Shown here in pieces: positions 33,346 through 46,030 of a stretch of DNA of 64,000 nucleotides. Each line of letters starts with the position of its first letter. Position 1 is the stretch's first letter. Under the pieces are notes generated by a model that made no database searches, had not been told where the DNA came from, and saw only the letters and a program-made list of their open reading frames with translations. The translations under genes and the position numbers were made by a program. This DNA comes from Platycnemis pennipes (taxonomy: Eukaryota; Arthropoda; Insecta; Odonata; Platycnemididae): assembly GCA_933228895.1 (NCBI GenBank), contig OW121846.1, positions 150,954,746 through 151,018,745 of the forward strand, given 5' to 3'.

Positions 33346-36300
33346 ACTCAAGAAAGGACGGAAATTAATTTAGCAATCTGTAATACCGGCATCCCGGCTC
33401 TAGAAGGTGGGAAAGCTGCTCTTCTGCCCAAACGAACCGGGGATATTTATTTTTTTCCGCATTGATGTTCTTATAACTTCAGCGCAAAATTTTGGTCAGC
33501 TCCGAAAGATTATTTTATCTTTTGTCTGTATGGAAATGGTTTTTCTCGAAGGTTGCTGTTGAAGCCTCATTCGCTCAATGTCTATTTTCGGGGACTCATC
33601 GGGCGATAGCTTTATCAGTTCACGTTATCACAGTGTAGATTATGGATTGGCCTTGATAGTATCTCTACCTATCGCACTCTATAAAAGTAGTCATTCCCGA
33701 TTATGAGGTAGATGATACCTAACCTAAGGTATTATCCTCTTGAATGTTCGTGACTAATTGATGGCGATTTTTGGGGAGAAGGTGAACTTAAAGAAATAAA
33801 TCTTGGCGTAAGAGTTGACGACAGGGTTACGTGCTCTAATTTCGCATTTGAAGAAAATGACTTAACTTAAAGAATGCGTGATTGATCATTCAACATTTAT
33901 TTTCAGCAGCCTTTGACGTTCAAATGAAAGCATGTTTTTTAAGCTTTTTCGGCATTACTGCAGCCACTGTTGAGTTGCGATCGTCCTTTGCAAGAATTTG
34001 ACGTGAATAATTGTGTTTTTCACTTGAAACCTTCCTTTGGAACCATATTTAGGGGCAAACCATCCACTCACCATATTTTGTAATGCTTCGCTTTCTTTCT
34101 CATTGAACCTCGGTGTTTATCAACGGTGCTTCCATCCAACGGCTGTTCTTTGGAATTCTGGCAAAGAAACGGCTAAACTAGTGATTTCAATGTATAGATG
34201 TCTTAGTGTTATGCGGATGAATTTTATTGAAATGCGGATCGAAAACCATGATTATACGTCGTTATATTTCGATTTCTCGTATTATTTTTTTAAGATTGCG
34301 ATCTTCGTTGATAGCTATATTGGGGATTAACAAATAATTTATGGCCCACATTTCATTTTTCACCTCCTTAAATTGCTCTTATAAATTTTCAATTTTTATT
34401 AGTAGAAACGAAGAGCTTATAAACTTTCGAATCACTCTAGTTCCAGAGACAAGGTACTCGTGAGCTAGTACATCGTAAATATGGTGAGTATAGTCTCACT
34501 CATATGGGGTAGAAGACGTTTCATAGGAGCACGACGCACGAGCAAAGAATTCACCGTCGCCGAAAACACTCCTATCGTGAAATTCCTTTCTCCTCCGCGC
34601 TGTGTAAATTTTCAGATTTTTAATTTGACTTAATACCTTTTATACAGATTTTGCTACTTGATTGTGTACGGTTAAGTCAACTTCTAATGTAGCCGCAGCA
34701 TTTCCTACTCCCTAATGTTACCATTGCCATCCTTTTTTAATCATTATGTTTGTTCTGGGATGGTTTATTTGCCAAGCCAGTAACTTGTTGATGAACCGTC
34801 GTATAAGCTTCTTCCTGACTTGATGTTATTTGACCCTTCATGCATTTCTCACCGTAATGTGTCATAATTAACATAAGTGATGACATTTTACGGAACAAAA
34901 AAGGGCCTAATTAAATTTAAAAGTAGGACGTGACAAGCAAGTAGTAATGTGCAAGTGGTGGAGTAATTTGGCTACCCAGGGTGTATGTTGGAAGGAAAGG
35001 GATATAGCAGCATTGAAGCTATCAGGAGATTTGTGTTGGTAGAAGAGGTGCAGGCGAGAGCTAATGACAGAGTCGTTGACTAGGGACGTCAAGAAAATGC
35101 TGGTGTATAGCCTAATATGGAGCTTGACGCATTTTGGTGAGGAATCATGGACTAAGGCAAGCGGATGAAATTAGGCTTTTGAGATGTGGAAATGGAGGAT
35201 GAGGGAGAGGATGGGGTGGTGAGGAAGACGAGGAGCGAGAGCTAGGGATAGTAGGGAAGAAAGGTACTTGATTGAAGAAATGAGATCAAATGGAGAGAGT
35301 ATCGTGTGTTTAAGGAGTGAGGGTGCTGTTTCTAAGGACGTAATGGAGGGGAAAATGTTGAGCAACCTGGTTAGAGTGAGGAAAAGAGCGGGTAGTTTGG
35401 ATGGAATATAGATAGGTTAAAAGTGGGCGGAAAGAAGGTATTCTCTGAAAGATAGGTTGTGAGGAATGAATTTTGTCCATCTACACCTTCCTCAACTGGT
35501 AGAAAAGTACCAGTAACAATTGAAAGCATATCGTGTTTCGTGTACCTTGGACTTGGACCCTAATATCACTCTGCTTTTGCACCCCATCATCCGCTAGTTG
35601 CTTACTGTCCCCAAAAAGTACAGTACATTTTTATTGGAGTGTTATCTAGTTGTTTTGAGGCATGAGGAAGTAGTGAAAAATGCTCCAAAATATTTTTTGG
35701 ACACCATTCATAGTTTTCATTTTGCTGAATTCTCGTGGAAAACTTTTTATGTTTCTATGAATGAAATAGGCATAGTTATATTCCCCAGTGAGACCAAAGG
35801 CTTATTTTCAATGAGGGCCGTTTTCCATCTCTCGATCGGTTTCCATTTCCCCACGGAAATTCTTGAAGGAATCGCTCCGAAAATTTTCCGCGCTCGTTAC
35901 GAAGAGATCCCCATGAATGCAATCGGCATCCCTCAGCTCCTCCCTCTTCAATCTTGTCAAATCTTCATTTTCATAAAATCCAATTTGACCCTTGGTAACT
36001 TTTTTCCCTGGAACTTCTTCCTCTTGCGTACCACTTTCTTCAACATTAATTTCGCACAATTTAAGCGCTCGTGTGATACCTCGTCGATCATAATGTTTTC
36101 CCCGCTTTGGTGATTTGTAGACAATATATCATATTATCTCTATAGCAAGAAAGACAACTTAAAAAATTAAGATAACTTAAGCATTTAAGATGGGATTTAC
36201 GAAATTGCGTAGTTTTTCTTTTTGTAAATACATGAAACTACTCCGCTAGCGGAAGCACGATATGGTTATATGATCATAGGATATGGGGCAGAAAAACAGC

Positions 36301-37955
36301 CATAATATATTTAATTATTTCAAATGATGGACTCCCAGCATGGAATAATATAGATAAAGGTTAAAAACAGCAAAAAAATAGTTACATTCGAAGTTTTCAC
36401 CTCAACTCCTGATTGATTTGTGCATGACAGAGAAGGAAGTGTTGAGGGGTAGGTTATTCGAAGATTGGTCGAGTAAGTTTTTCGTGTAATGTGGTTAAGA
36501 GGACGCAGTACATAAATTTTTTTCCACTTCTGAGGGTGAAGATAGTTTTCCTGTCGACCGATAGAGTTACCCGAGTCAGTTCCATTCCAACGGGTGTATT
36601 TGTTTAGAGTGTGTCTTCTACGGCGTTCATGCCTTGTGTGGGGGAAGGAGGAATCCCCTCCCAATGCCTCTATTGCCCCATAAGGGGGGGCCTCGGGCCA
36701 TCCCTTCGGTAATATGATCCTTCTCTACGGAAGAAGATTTCGTAACCCACTGAGCGCAAGGTTGTCATTTCAGCGAACGTGAGGCTGACTCCGCAAGAGT
36801 GGCAACAGCTCACACACATCGTCTCTGTCGCCCTTGCTATTAGGGTGTATTAGGGTGCGCGCGGCACGATTTCGTCGAAAAATGCTGCGTGATAACATGA
36901 CTTCTCCGGCCCGAAAGTTTAACTTTAAAAGTTAGAAAGTTTAATCACTTTATTTTACCTGTTGTACTAGACAATGCATATGGCGAATTATGCTGTAACT
37001 CTATCAGATTGCTTTTAGAATTAACTGACTCCACTAAGTTCCTAGTTTCTGCAGTAGGTATTCCCGTGAAGTATGGCTATGGTGATCAGTCAATGTCCTC
37101 ATCAAAATCGACGAAATAAATGATTACATTGCGATTTAATTCTATGTTAGCGTTTACGTTCTCATTTCCGTTGAAGCATCGAGCGTGCTCATCCCTTTCT
37201 AATTCTATACTGATCCCTGCTTTTGTAATTCTTCACCCTATTCACCAGCAGTCGGTTTAGTTTCAGCTCCGACTGTGTTACATGAGAAGTTCAAATCACT
37301 CGCCTCTCAAGTAAAAGGTGCTACCTGGGTACTCTACCCCACCACGGGAGGAAAAAGAAAAAGTCACATCGGTTTTGAATATGATTTATTTTTTCTGCTT
37401 TTTGCATGCCAAATTGCCCATTTCTTTCTTCTCTCCCCCCTTACCTTTCTTTTCGCAATTTCTCTTCCCTTGGGCAGCCAAAATACAGGGGGCATTCCGA
37501 ATCGGCATTGATCGGGACAATCTCGGATCGACTAACTCGGGAAGCATATATTCCAAGTAAATTTTTTTAAAATTTTCTACTATGAATTCTTTCCAAAATC
37601 CATCGTCCCTGTGGATCCTCTCCACTTTTAATCCTAGTTTGGTCCACACTGCGAATACACAGATCTCTTTGAGTTATGTGAAGCTGGCCTTGAATTTGAA
37701 AGTAATAGTTGTTCTTCCTGTTAACTTTCATTCCGTCGTTCTTCATCCGAAAATTAACTTTACCTTTCATTATTGCTTCTTACACAGTCATCTCTGCAGC
37801 CGATGATGGGCATTTAATTTACACAATTCCTCAAAGGAGGAATTGAGGAGAATCAAAATTGCAGTACATAAGTGATTTTATCACATTTACACAGCCAGTG
37901 TAGGAAAGCATTCTACAAACACGCCCAAAATTCGAGGCAGTGAGCATTTTTTGGT
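33346..37955. other. 4.6 kb without a recognisable gene
   Basis: AT-rich. The longest frame, 35598-36113 (171 codons, plus), is Phe/Ile-rich with no known motif. The opposite-strand frame 35808-36059 is acidic and equally unrecognised. Neither shows convincing gene structure. Confidence 0.5.
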
Positions 37956-37959
37956 GCAT

Positions 37960-39600
37960 CGTTACCCATTTAACACTTTCTCACTGCTTTATCGTTTTCC
38001 TCTCTATTTCCTTTGCATCATCCTCGTCCTTTTTTATAGAGTCCATAAATAGCCGGCACTCATTCGTAAAGTCCTCATTAGGCATATCAGGCCTTTTAGA
38101 ATAGGGGCCGTAGTCGGGATCAGGTTTTTTTCCCAGCCGATTAAATATATTCCTTCTCGACTTTTTTGCAATTTCCTGCGGATGGAAGTAGAAATTGACT
38201 ACCTCAGTCTTCTTTGGAGAGACCTTTTACAGTGGTACCCAGGACTCACATTACAAACAGTTTGATAAAGAATCTTCAGAGGGTTTCCCGAATTGAAGGT
38301 GCCCGGGCAAATCTTCCCTTTTTTGACCAGGAAATAGCAAACTTTACCCTCTTTCCACCACTCAGTTTTGCAATGATGGTATATGCTATATATATGGTAT
38401 GCTATGGTATATGCTCGACAGGATAATTATCCACATCTTAAATAAGGCTTCGGCTGTGGCGACTAATCATCAGGACAATATTAGTTAATTTTTCATACAC
38501 CCCGCATTCTTTCAGCGCTGGCACGTTTTTTCGTCTTCCCGGGCTATTGCTCCCATCACAGAAATATCCTATCTCTACACACCGCTCATATTCTCCGAAA
38601 ACGTGGCTAGGGCTGTTGAGGATATCCTTCCGGAGCAACTTATTTTTTTGCGCAATTGACACATTTTTGGCATTTCGTAAACTCAACACCTTTTGTGATC
38701 GCCGCTCACAAGCGCAAAATGTTTTCGGCTATCAATTTTCTTGATATCACGTTTTTCACGGTTTCTTGTGATTACAAGTTCATTTATTTTATTACAGTAA
38801 CTTCTTAGAAGGTGATTACGGCACTCAACCTTTTCCACGATCAAAGTCTTGTAAGGTCTCGCGTCTAGAACTTTTTTGTACACACTGGAGTCGCCGTTTG
38901 CAATGAGACGAGCATATCGGACACCATACATCTCTTCACTTCTACGAAATCCAACAACAACGGTAGCAGCCTCCATGCTGAAAGAACTGATGTGAGCCCC
39001 AATTCTTAAAGCATTTGTGCTCTGAAGCTTCTTGCCCTCTCGAAGCTGCCCGAGCGCAAGTGGTGCACTATTTGTCCTTCACTGCTATGAAAATAACTTT
39101 TTTGGAGTTAAATCCAACGATACTTCGCGCCCTTGAATGAATGTGCACGATACTTTACAATGCGTGCATAGGAATAACAGAAGATAATCTTGTGAATAAA
39201 CCTTATTTCATCATTTTTTCAGATTTAAATGGTTCTTGCGGGCGAGCAGATTAGAGGAATAGACTCTCTCCCTGAGTAATAAATAGACGTAAAAACAATG
39301 ACTGAAGAGTGGCACTGAAGAAAATTTAAACTCGGATGAAATTAGGTCCCCTTAAAGAATTCTCGCTTATTCCCTAAAAAAAATAAATGATACCTCCAAA
39401 AGATTATGGTTTCACCAAAGTATATCGCAAATTCTATGCGTCTTTTTCCTTTACATAATATTTGCATCAAATGGGTATTTTTTAGTTTGAAACATTGAAT
39501 ATTCACTACTCCTGCCAATGATGAGTAGTTACTGCGATAAGATCTCTTACACCAACTCCCGTCAACAATCACTGTGATTAGAGGGACTCCATCTTTCTAG
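37960..39600 (-). pseudogene. Mutator-like (MULE) transposase relic
   Basis: On the minus strand, blocks occur in the right order: VPLITVIVDGSWCKRSYRSN (about 39,565-39,490), VGFNSKKVIFIAVKDK, CTTCARAASRGQEASEHKCF, EHKCFKNWGS, then SMEAATVVVGFRRSEEMYG (38,976 on), RYARLIANGDSSVYKK (catalytic-type GDGDSSVYK block with D changed to N at one place), KVECRNHLLRSYCNKI, ILNSPSHVFGEYERC, KLSGGKRVKFA and RLGKKPDPDYGPYSKRPDM. I recognise this as the insect Mutator-like transposase domain family. Stops, frameshifts and an extra ~340 bp (about 39,130-39,470) interrupt it. The 5' end abuts a LINE endonuclease at about 39,600. Confidence 0.75.
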
Positions 39601-39776
39601 TGTTCACTAAATTCAACCATGCTATCAGGTATATTTGGTTTTAAGGGGCCTGGATACAAGACCCAACTTAATTCGTAACCGTCGGGGCGAGTTAGTTCCG
39701 AATTATGCCGCAGAAGGGTCCCTCCCCTCCTCCGGTGTTTTGAGGGTGTGAGTTGGAGAGAAGGAAATAATGGAGA

Positions 39777-39794
39777 GGGGGGGGGGGGGGGGGG
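39777..39794. repeat. Poly-G run in T1 (18 G)
   Basis: The matching run in T2 is 14 C at 60963-60976, so length differs between copies. Confidence 0.9.
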
Positions 39795-40514
39795 AAGAGG
39801 GGAGTTGGGTCGAGCGAGGCTCTGATGCAAGCGGTTTCACGTTACATGGTCACGACTTTGCGAATTCGACGGTTCTCCCCTAGCTGAATAGACGCCTAAG
39901 CATCATATAAGGAATATTAGTTTTTCATAGCTTATTTCGTTGGGTTGCAGTGCATCGAAGGTAAATGTTCCATTGATGTAATAGGCAGTTTGAGGTTAAT
40001 CGTAATTTAAGAGCGAAATTACTGAATGAATTAAAGAGTGAAATGAATATTTTAACATAGGTATTACGATTTATGTAGGTAGATAACATGGCCTATGATG
40101 AGGCAGGAACACCCCACATCAACTAGTGGCGTAACTCAAGTACTATAGCTCCCAAGATGAAGGGGAATAGACAATTTAAGACATTAGAAGAAAAAATGTC
40201 AGGTAAAGAACGGGCGATAAATAATCATCACGTTCTTCCTTCAAGTTAAATTTTGGAATGTTGAATACAACTCGTTTGAGTTTACATCCATGAAAGGGAC
40301 CTCAGAGATGAGAGAAAAGGAGACTGAAGCATGTGCCATCGAGAATGCAATGAAACGAACGCATTTAAATATAATTGTAAAAAAAGCTTATTTACAACTA
40401 CGAGTCAAAAACGTGGTGTACCGTTTTTAGATAGAAAACAAGATAAAGATCTCTCCAATTGAGGATGACTCCCTATTTAGCGACATGCGTTTTCCGTGGA
40501 TTCGTAAGTAGTAC

Positions 40515-40600
40515 TGTCCGCATTTTTCAAACCCGTGTCCTCAGCATGGGAAGCCACTACTCCAAACTAAACCCCGGAGCAGACCCATTTCACTTCGAAT
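40515..40600 (-). repeat. SINE-like scrap in T1
   Basis: The minus strand reads GGAGTAGTGGCTTCCCATGC and ACACGGGTTTGAA, resembling the anticodon/T-arm half of a tRNA-derived SINE. Most of it is missing from T2 (about 60,225-60,245). Confidence 0.4.
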
Positions 40601-41428
40601 TTGAGTACCCATAAAAAACATGAATCAAGCCAATAAAAACATGGCATGAAATTTCCAGAGCTATGCGCTTCTTTTTTAGCCGTTGCATATAATGATCAAG
40701 ACTGTTGAGTTTTATTTCTCCTCTAAAGAGTAGTTTAAAAAAATACTAATTTCGGAAGAAAGCAAAAATATGTCAAAATAAATAAGAAAGGTATTGAAGA
40801 GTAGATTGGAATAATTATTAACTTAGAATCCGTTGACATTTTGGGCTGAAGAATATTAAAATTATTGTAACTTATCCATTATGTTGTTTTCCCACAGCTA
40901 TTTTAACCCGTTCTATTCTTTTAAAAATTATTCCCATGTGGGACCAAACAGTAGAATCGAAATAATTTTGTAGTATATTTGCATCTTTCCCTGCATGAAA
41001 ATTTTATGAATTTTCTCCGCCGGAAACGAAATTTTCCATAATTCCTCAGTAAATGTTATCCTTCTCTATGGATTCCTTTTTCAGGAGTAACATCTCTGTA
41101 AATAAAGGGGTACGTTACAAATCATCATTATTATCCCATTGTTATCATCCCATCTCCATCGGAGACTAATCAGTCTGGAGAAGCTGCCAGAAAAGGCAGT
41201 TTTTCGCCTACGAAGAGATCTGCGGGGAAAACTCGACTTCCGCTACTCTTCTCGCTGTCCGCAATTGAAACCTTTTCGTTGACGTTCCCCAGTTCAGTCA
41301 CCTTATTTCGATTGCAGGAAGGGAACAGTGTATTATCTACCAATATGTCTTTTGGTGTTGTGTTCAGTTAGTTGTATATACGCCCAAAGTTGACGCGGTC
41401 AGTGTCTCTGCGAACCAAGTCCTATTTA

Positions 41429-42430
41429 TAGGGTTGCATCAATTCATTGACAAGTAATCGGTAATCGTCCGTATCGACAATTTTGCCTATTAATCGGTAT
41501 CGGCGATTTAGCAGATTGATCGTCTTCGAAAATCGGTCATTTTTTTGTAATGCTGTTTGGTCCCGAGCTGGAAAGAAGTATCATAGATTCCGGTTACACA
41601 GTTATTACTTACATGAAGAAATGAAAATTAACAAAGCATCTTCCTAGCAAGTTATTTCATTACATATTTTAACATATGAAAACAGTATTACTTTTAATTT
41701 TTAAATATTCATTCCTTTTCAACCATATAAAAATGATTTATTTTAATTCATCGTATCCAAAATTGAATAAATCAATACTCAAAATTTTACATTTTTAAAT
41801 TGTAATACAAAAACATGAGAATTTGTCCATTTCCAGGGCTTAGCCTATTTCTTGCCGCCGTATGAATGTTTCCTCCAGTTCCTCAACGTCTCTCACTTTC
41901 CATAGAAGATGCAGGGCCACCAAGATATTTCACAGCCAGTTCGCTCAAATTTGGAAAAAGCTCTTTTGCTTTTCTCCACTACAAAAATGGGGCACTATGT
42001 TTTGGATTTTCCATATTTTTCCTGGAAACATTCGTTAGTTTATTTTTTCTTTTCTTTGGAAGGCATGCTTTTCTTCATTATTTCGTTTACCACAAGCTAA
42101 TTCATCAAAGAACTTGGTAATACTTAGATATTCTCCTCTAAGTTCTTCATCTCCAGAACTTGAAGCTTCAGAATTCAAAATTTCTTGAGATTTGGAATTG
42201 TTAACATTTTCTAGGCTATGTCTTGTCCAACATTTTATTTTCTTTACCATATCCTCATTTTGAAATTTTTCTTTTAATCTTGGATATTACAGATGACAAG
42301 CATAAACACTTGTTTTCTAGATATGATGCAAATCTTATCTTCATTGAAACTTATAGTTCTTATACTGTGGAAAAATCTACCCTAAAGGAGCTGCTGCTCT
42401 TTGCTTTAGACAAGAATAAATTCAGTCTCT
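41429..42430 (-). pseudogene. hAT transposase 3' relic in T1
   Basis: The minus strand encodes the hAT C-terminal dimerisation region (blocks AKELFPNLSELAVKYLGGPA, then SMESERR and RTGG-type) with two stops in this copy. An upstream acidic stretch (42035-42250) includes GEYLSITKFFDELACGKRNN. The 3' end near 41,429-41,530 has the repeated AATCGGTAATCG/ATCGGTATCGGCG subterminal motif and a GATGCAACCCTA terminus usual for hAT elements. The catalytic core is absent. Confidence 0.75.
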
Positions 42431-42434
42431 ATTA

Positions 42435-43537
42435 ATAATAATAATAATAAAAGGTCTTTATTGGGGCGAGATTGAGACAAAACTGTCCCTTCTGCCATCT
42501 AACCCCTCGTCAAAATAAATATATAAAAGAAATAGTGGTCAATACTTAAAACAATTACAATCCGATGTTAAAAAAAATAAGTAAAGAATACACTTATAGG
42601 AATCAAATAATGATAAATTAACACAAAAGAAATATATATACACAATATATCAATATTACATATCTAATAGTGTGTGAGAGAATTTACAATGTGGGAAAAA
42701 CGTGAGGATTATTATGCTTACATCCTTTACGCAAAAACCCACTGCAGGAAAACACCCACACAAGAAGGGGGGTGTGAAAAACCTGCGAAATCCTACTGAC
42801 AGTAAAGCTAGTGTTTAAGAATAACTCAAATATAACAGCATGTACATAGGAAAATAAGTATATTATAATGAAATTCAAGAAAAGATAAATACAAAAGGTA
42901 GGGAGAAAAAAAATAGAAAAAAAAGGTAAAAGGGAATTAAGGAAAAATTAATAAACAAAAACAAACATCAACATGGTGTTAAATGTGTGCCGTTTATCTT
43001 GCCATCCGTGTTCTAATCTATCATGTGTATTGAGAGACTGCCCGTGACTTGTGATACTCATGTGCCCGTCTGCTGAACTTTAAGAAGTGTTTTATGTAGC
43101 GCCCTTTTAAAAGATGGAAGTGATGGAGAGTTTCTTAAGGATAAGGGAAGTTTATTCCATTCACGACAAGCAGTGACAATGAATGATTTATTGAAGATAG
43201 TAGTCCGGTGGAGAGGTATTACCAGCTTATGATTTCCTCGCGTATTGGATTCATGGACATTTTTCAGCTTCTTGAATTCTTCAAAGAGGTAAGAAGGCGT
43301 TTTAGTATTCATAATTTGGTAAAGAAGAGAGAGGGTGTGAAGTTGTCGTCTGTGACTAAGTTTTAACCAAGATAGTTCATTTATGTATTGGGTGATGTGA
43401 TCTGATACCTGTAGATTGAAAATGAACCTGATGCATGCATTCAGAGAGCGTTGAAGTTTTAGTGACAATTCTTGTGATAGATCTTGATAAACTGTATCGG
43501 CGTAGTCAAAGTGCGGTAATATTAACGCCGAATATTA
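42435..43537 (-). mobile_element. CR1-like LINE 3' insertion in T1 with TATTA duplication
   Basis: 1,103 bp present in T1 and absent from T2. TATTA lies at 42430-42434 and 43533-43537, and T2 has a single TATTA in CAGTCTCTATTACGGG. The 3' end (left side) is a TAA-repeat tail of 15-18 bp, and the 5' end is truncated in the RT thumb. Confidence 0.93.
43058..43468 (-). pseudogene. LINE ORF2 C-terminal domain, 5'-truncated
   Basis: 136 open codons contain NACIRFIFNL, INELSWLKLSHRRQLHTLSL, then IPLHRTTIFNKSF and CREWNKLPLSLR, the same C-terminal domain type as in the LINE at 14,060-14,635. The frame is intact, so the insertion is probably recent, but the truncated element cannot move by itself. 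Confidence 0.88.
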
Positions 43538-43559
43538 CGGGAAGTATTAAAGATATTGG

Positions 43560-44400
43560 GATTTCCTGTTTACCTACTGGCTTCCACAGTAAATTCCACG
43601 AATGATTTTAAAAGTAGTACCTAGTACTATTTTTCAACGTGAGACCACTGATAAGGGCACAGCGAAGGATTTTTATTATCAATATCATATGTTAGACTTG
43701 GGCTTTTTGCTGTAACAAAATTTTTGGAATTGAATTACCCCTATCATTTATGTCAATCTCTTTATGTGAATTGACGGCAGACTAATTGCCTTGTACCTTC
43801 CTCACGTACGACTAACTTCTGGATTTTCCTTTAATGGGTTCCCCAAGTAGTTTTCTTTTGAATTCTGTAACTGCATTTCTATGAGAGTCCTTTGCAGTGG
43901 ATTTTGGCATTTTATGATTTCGATGATCACGTACGCTCATCGGTGGGCATATATTTACTATTTCTTCATTTTTACAGGGCATACTCGCTGCTGTCTGAGG
44001 GATTATCTCACTTCCGCATTGCATCGCCTTGTTTCATTGCTTTCTTTTTTAAAATTACTAGGGATACATTTACTAACCCCGTGCTCGTCACATGCAGGAA
44101 CGACTTCCATCAGCCCTCAGCTAATAAGGTTTTAGGATAACTTTTACAATTTAAAGGAATCTCTCAAATAACGTTCGAAGTATCGAAGTCTGCTATTTTA
44201 ATATTGTCAATATTTCTTTTTCATTCAAAACTGTTTCAAAATTAAAGAGAATTTCGCAGTAGGTACCATGTGGTCTTTTAGTATCACGAAGGTCTCAATA
44301 TTAGTCGCTAGTTGTGGGATATTGGTTGCCAGAAAGTCCAAAATATTGTCGCATCTATTGGGTGAATTAATCAATTGTTGTAAGCTCTTTTAAAAATTCT
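43560..44400 (-). pseudogene. LINE ORF2 relic carried by T1
   Basis: The minus strand has an endonuclease end (FLATNIPQLATNIETFVILK, about 44,370-44,225) and linker (MPKSTAKDSHRNAVTEFKRK, 43,812-44,024). Both align with the LINE at 1.7-3.5 kb. The same relic, in the same place, is in T2, so it was inside T before T moved. Confidence 0.75.
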
Positions 44401-45084
44401 TTTGCTCCTCTTTTGTATGGTGATATTTCATACAATGCTACCACTTATCGGGCCTCCCAAAAAAGTTGATGACACACGCAACGATTTCGGGATCACCACT
44501 GGAAAAGCCAATGTAGAAACATGCTAAATAAATGGTAGTGCGAATGCGCAGTACTTATCACCCTGCGGTATTAAAATTTGTTTTGGATTCCACTACCATT
44601 AGTATAATTCAATGCCTGTGTAGGTACACGTCGTGCAGGTCGTTCTTGAACTATGTCATGCAAAGAGAGGTTTACATTTACAAATCGCATTAAAATGGAT
44701 ATTCACACCTGGTTGCCAAGCAAATTTCTATTGTTGAAAAGGAAGAAAGGTTGATAAATATGGAACTAAAAATGTAGGTTTTAGACAAAAACGAATCGAA
44801 TAAGGAGACTGAATGATACAATTAAACAAAGCATGCCTTTATCCGTTGAATGCTAAAAAGTTCCATATCTTTAGTGCAACTAATTTCGAAATGCATAAGA
44901 AGAAACATCGACACCTAATTAAATTATTTTTTTGTGGGAGTAAAAAATAAATAGAATGGAGTTTAAACAACAACAAGCCAACAAAAAAATTGTATTACGC
45001 AAAAATTCTTTATAGTGTGCCCCTAGACCATGATAGGGATATTTCGTTGAAATTTCACGTGTAGTTTGCGCTGTGCGTTGATAA

Positions 45085-45561
45085 GTGAATAAATCAGTCA
45101 GTCTGGACATTCCGTGTTATGCACATAGAGGAAGTGGCGGTACCGAAGGGAGCTGGCGTAAAATATGTCCTCCAATACTTCGCAGGTCGGGAAGTAGCAC
45201 TTCACGTAAGGACCCGTTGGACGCTCCAAGCCAAACATCGGAAGGAAGTAAAACAAAAATCGCCTGACCGCGACTCACCCCAAGATCTGTTGTTCCTTTC
45301 TGAGATATTGCGCACCTCTCTTCAGCTCACCGTGAGACGGAACACAATCGTAGACCCATGAAATCCGAACCTCAGAAGACTTTTATTTTTTCGGACGAGA
45401 AGAGGGGGCCAGCGGAGGGGCGAGGGAGGGGGAATAGGAGGAGGTGGGGGGGTCCGCAGCCACGCCGCTGGCAGCGCCGTCTTCCCGCCAGCATTACGTG
45501 CGACGGAGCTCCGAAAAATGCTCTGAACATGCTCAACAATTTACACGATTATAGAGAGTAA
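45085..45561 (+). other. Uncharacterised frames and G-rich tract in T1
   Basis: Three overlapping plus-strand frames (45085-45267, 45119-45361, 45358-45561) have no recognisable domain. All are kept in T2 (56,320-56,796, minus) with a few substitutions and no new stop. 45403-45452 is a dense run of G-tracts, able in principle to form a G-quadruplex. Whether any frame is translated cannot be judged; identity of young copies is the simplest explanation. Confidence 0.35.
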
Positions 45562-45878
45562 ATGAAATTAACTTTCATGAAATGCTCCTGTGTTGAAAAA
45601 TCTAGGATGTAGCATTGATCCAAACGAAGAATCATTTTTGTGTCTCATCTTATGGCGGAGAACCTTTCCAGCAAAAATAGTCTATTTTCAGGTAGTTTCT
45701 CTTATTTATTTCTCCAAGGTGGTTAGTGACAAGTGAATGCGGAAACATACATGTTCTAGCTACAGCTTTCTAGCGTCGAATGGCGAAAACATAATTTTTT
45801 CATCTGTTAGCACGTAACCATGTCGATGCCAGAACCAGCTGTCTGAATTCGACTTTTCACGCGTGGTATCCAGGCCCC

Positions 45879-46020
45879 TCAACCAAGTTTCGGTCAAACA
45901 GATTATGTCACTTGCACTGGAAGAGAAATGGGCCCAGAATCCGTCGATATACCACCGCAAAGATTGGCAGGGAGTTGTTGATTTCAATGGCAGTCGGTAG
46001 ACCTGCGGGTGGTGAACAGG
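45879..46020 (-). pseudogene. LINE ORF2, first part of endonuclease
   Basis: The frame 45987-45883 gives the opening of an APE-type endonuclease with SDIICLTETWL, then is cut by element T. The rest of the 75-codon frame downstream of LRG is element T sequence. Confidence 0.75.
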
Positions 46021-46030
46021 CCCCCGTATC

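Larger units (their letters stand above)
39645..45878 (-). mobile_element. Element T copy 1 (T1): TTAA-target transposon
   Basis: Left terminus GGGGCCTGGATACAAGACCC and right terminus GTATCCAGGCCCC give a TIR of about 13 bp. TTAA precedes 39645. The other flank is TCAA (45879-45882), one base from TTAA. Length is 6,234 bp, of which 1,103 bp is a later LINE insertion. Inside are a hAT 3' relic, a LINE ORF2 relic, an SINE-like scrap, a G-rich tract with uncharacterised frames (45,085-45,561), and otherwise AT-rich non-coding DNA (40,620-41,420, 44,400-45,080). No own transposase is recognised. The ends and TTAA point to the piggyBac or Kolobok type. Confidence 0.85.

Noticed and set aside
35598..36113. 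171-codon plus-strand frame as a gene
   Set aside because: No domain, Phe/Ile-rich composition as expected from AT-rich DNA, and an equally long unrecognised frame on the other strand.
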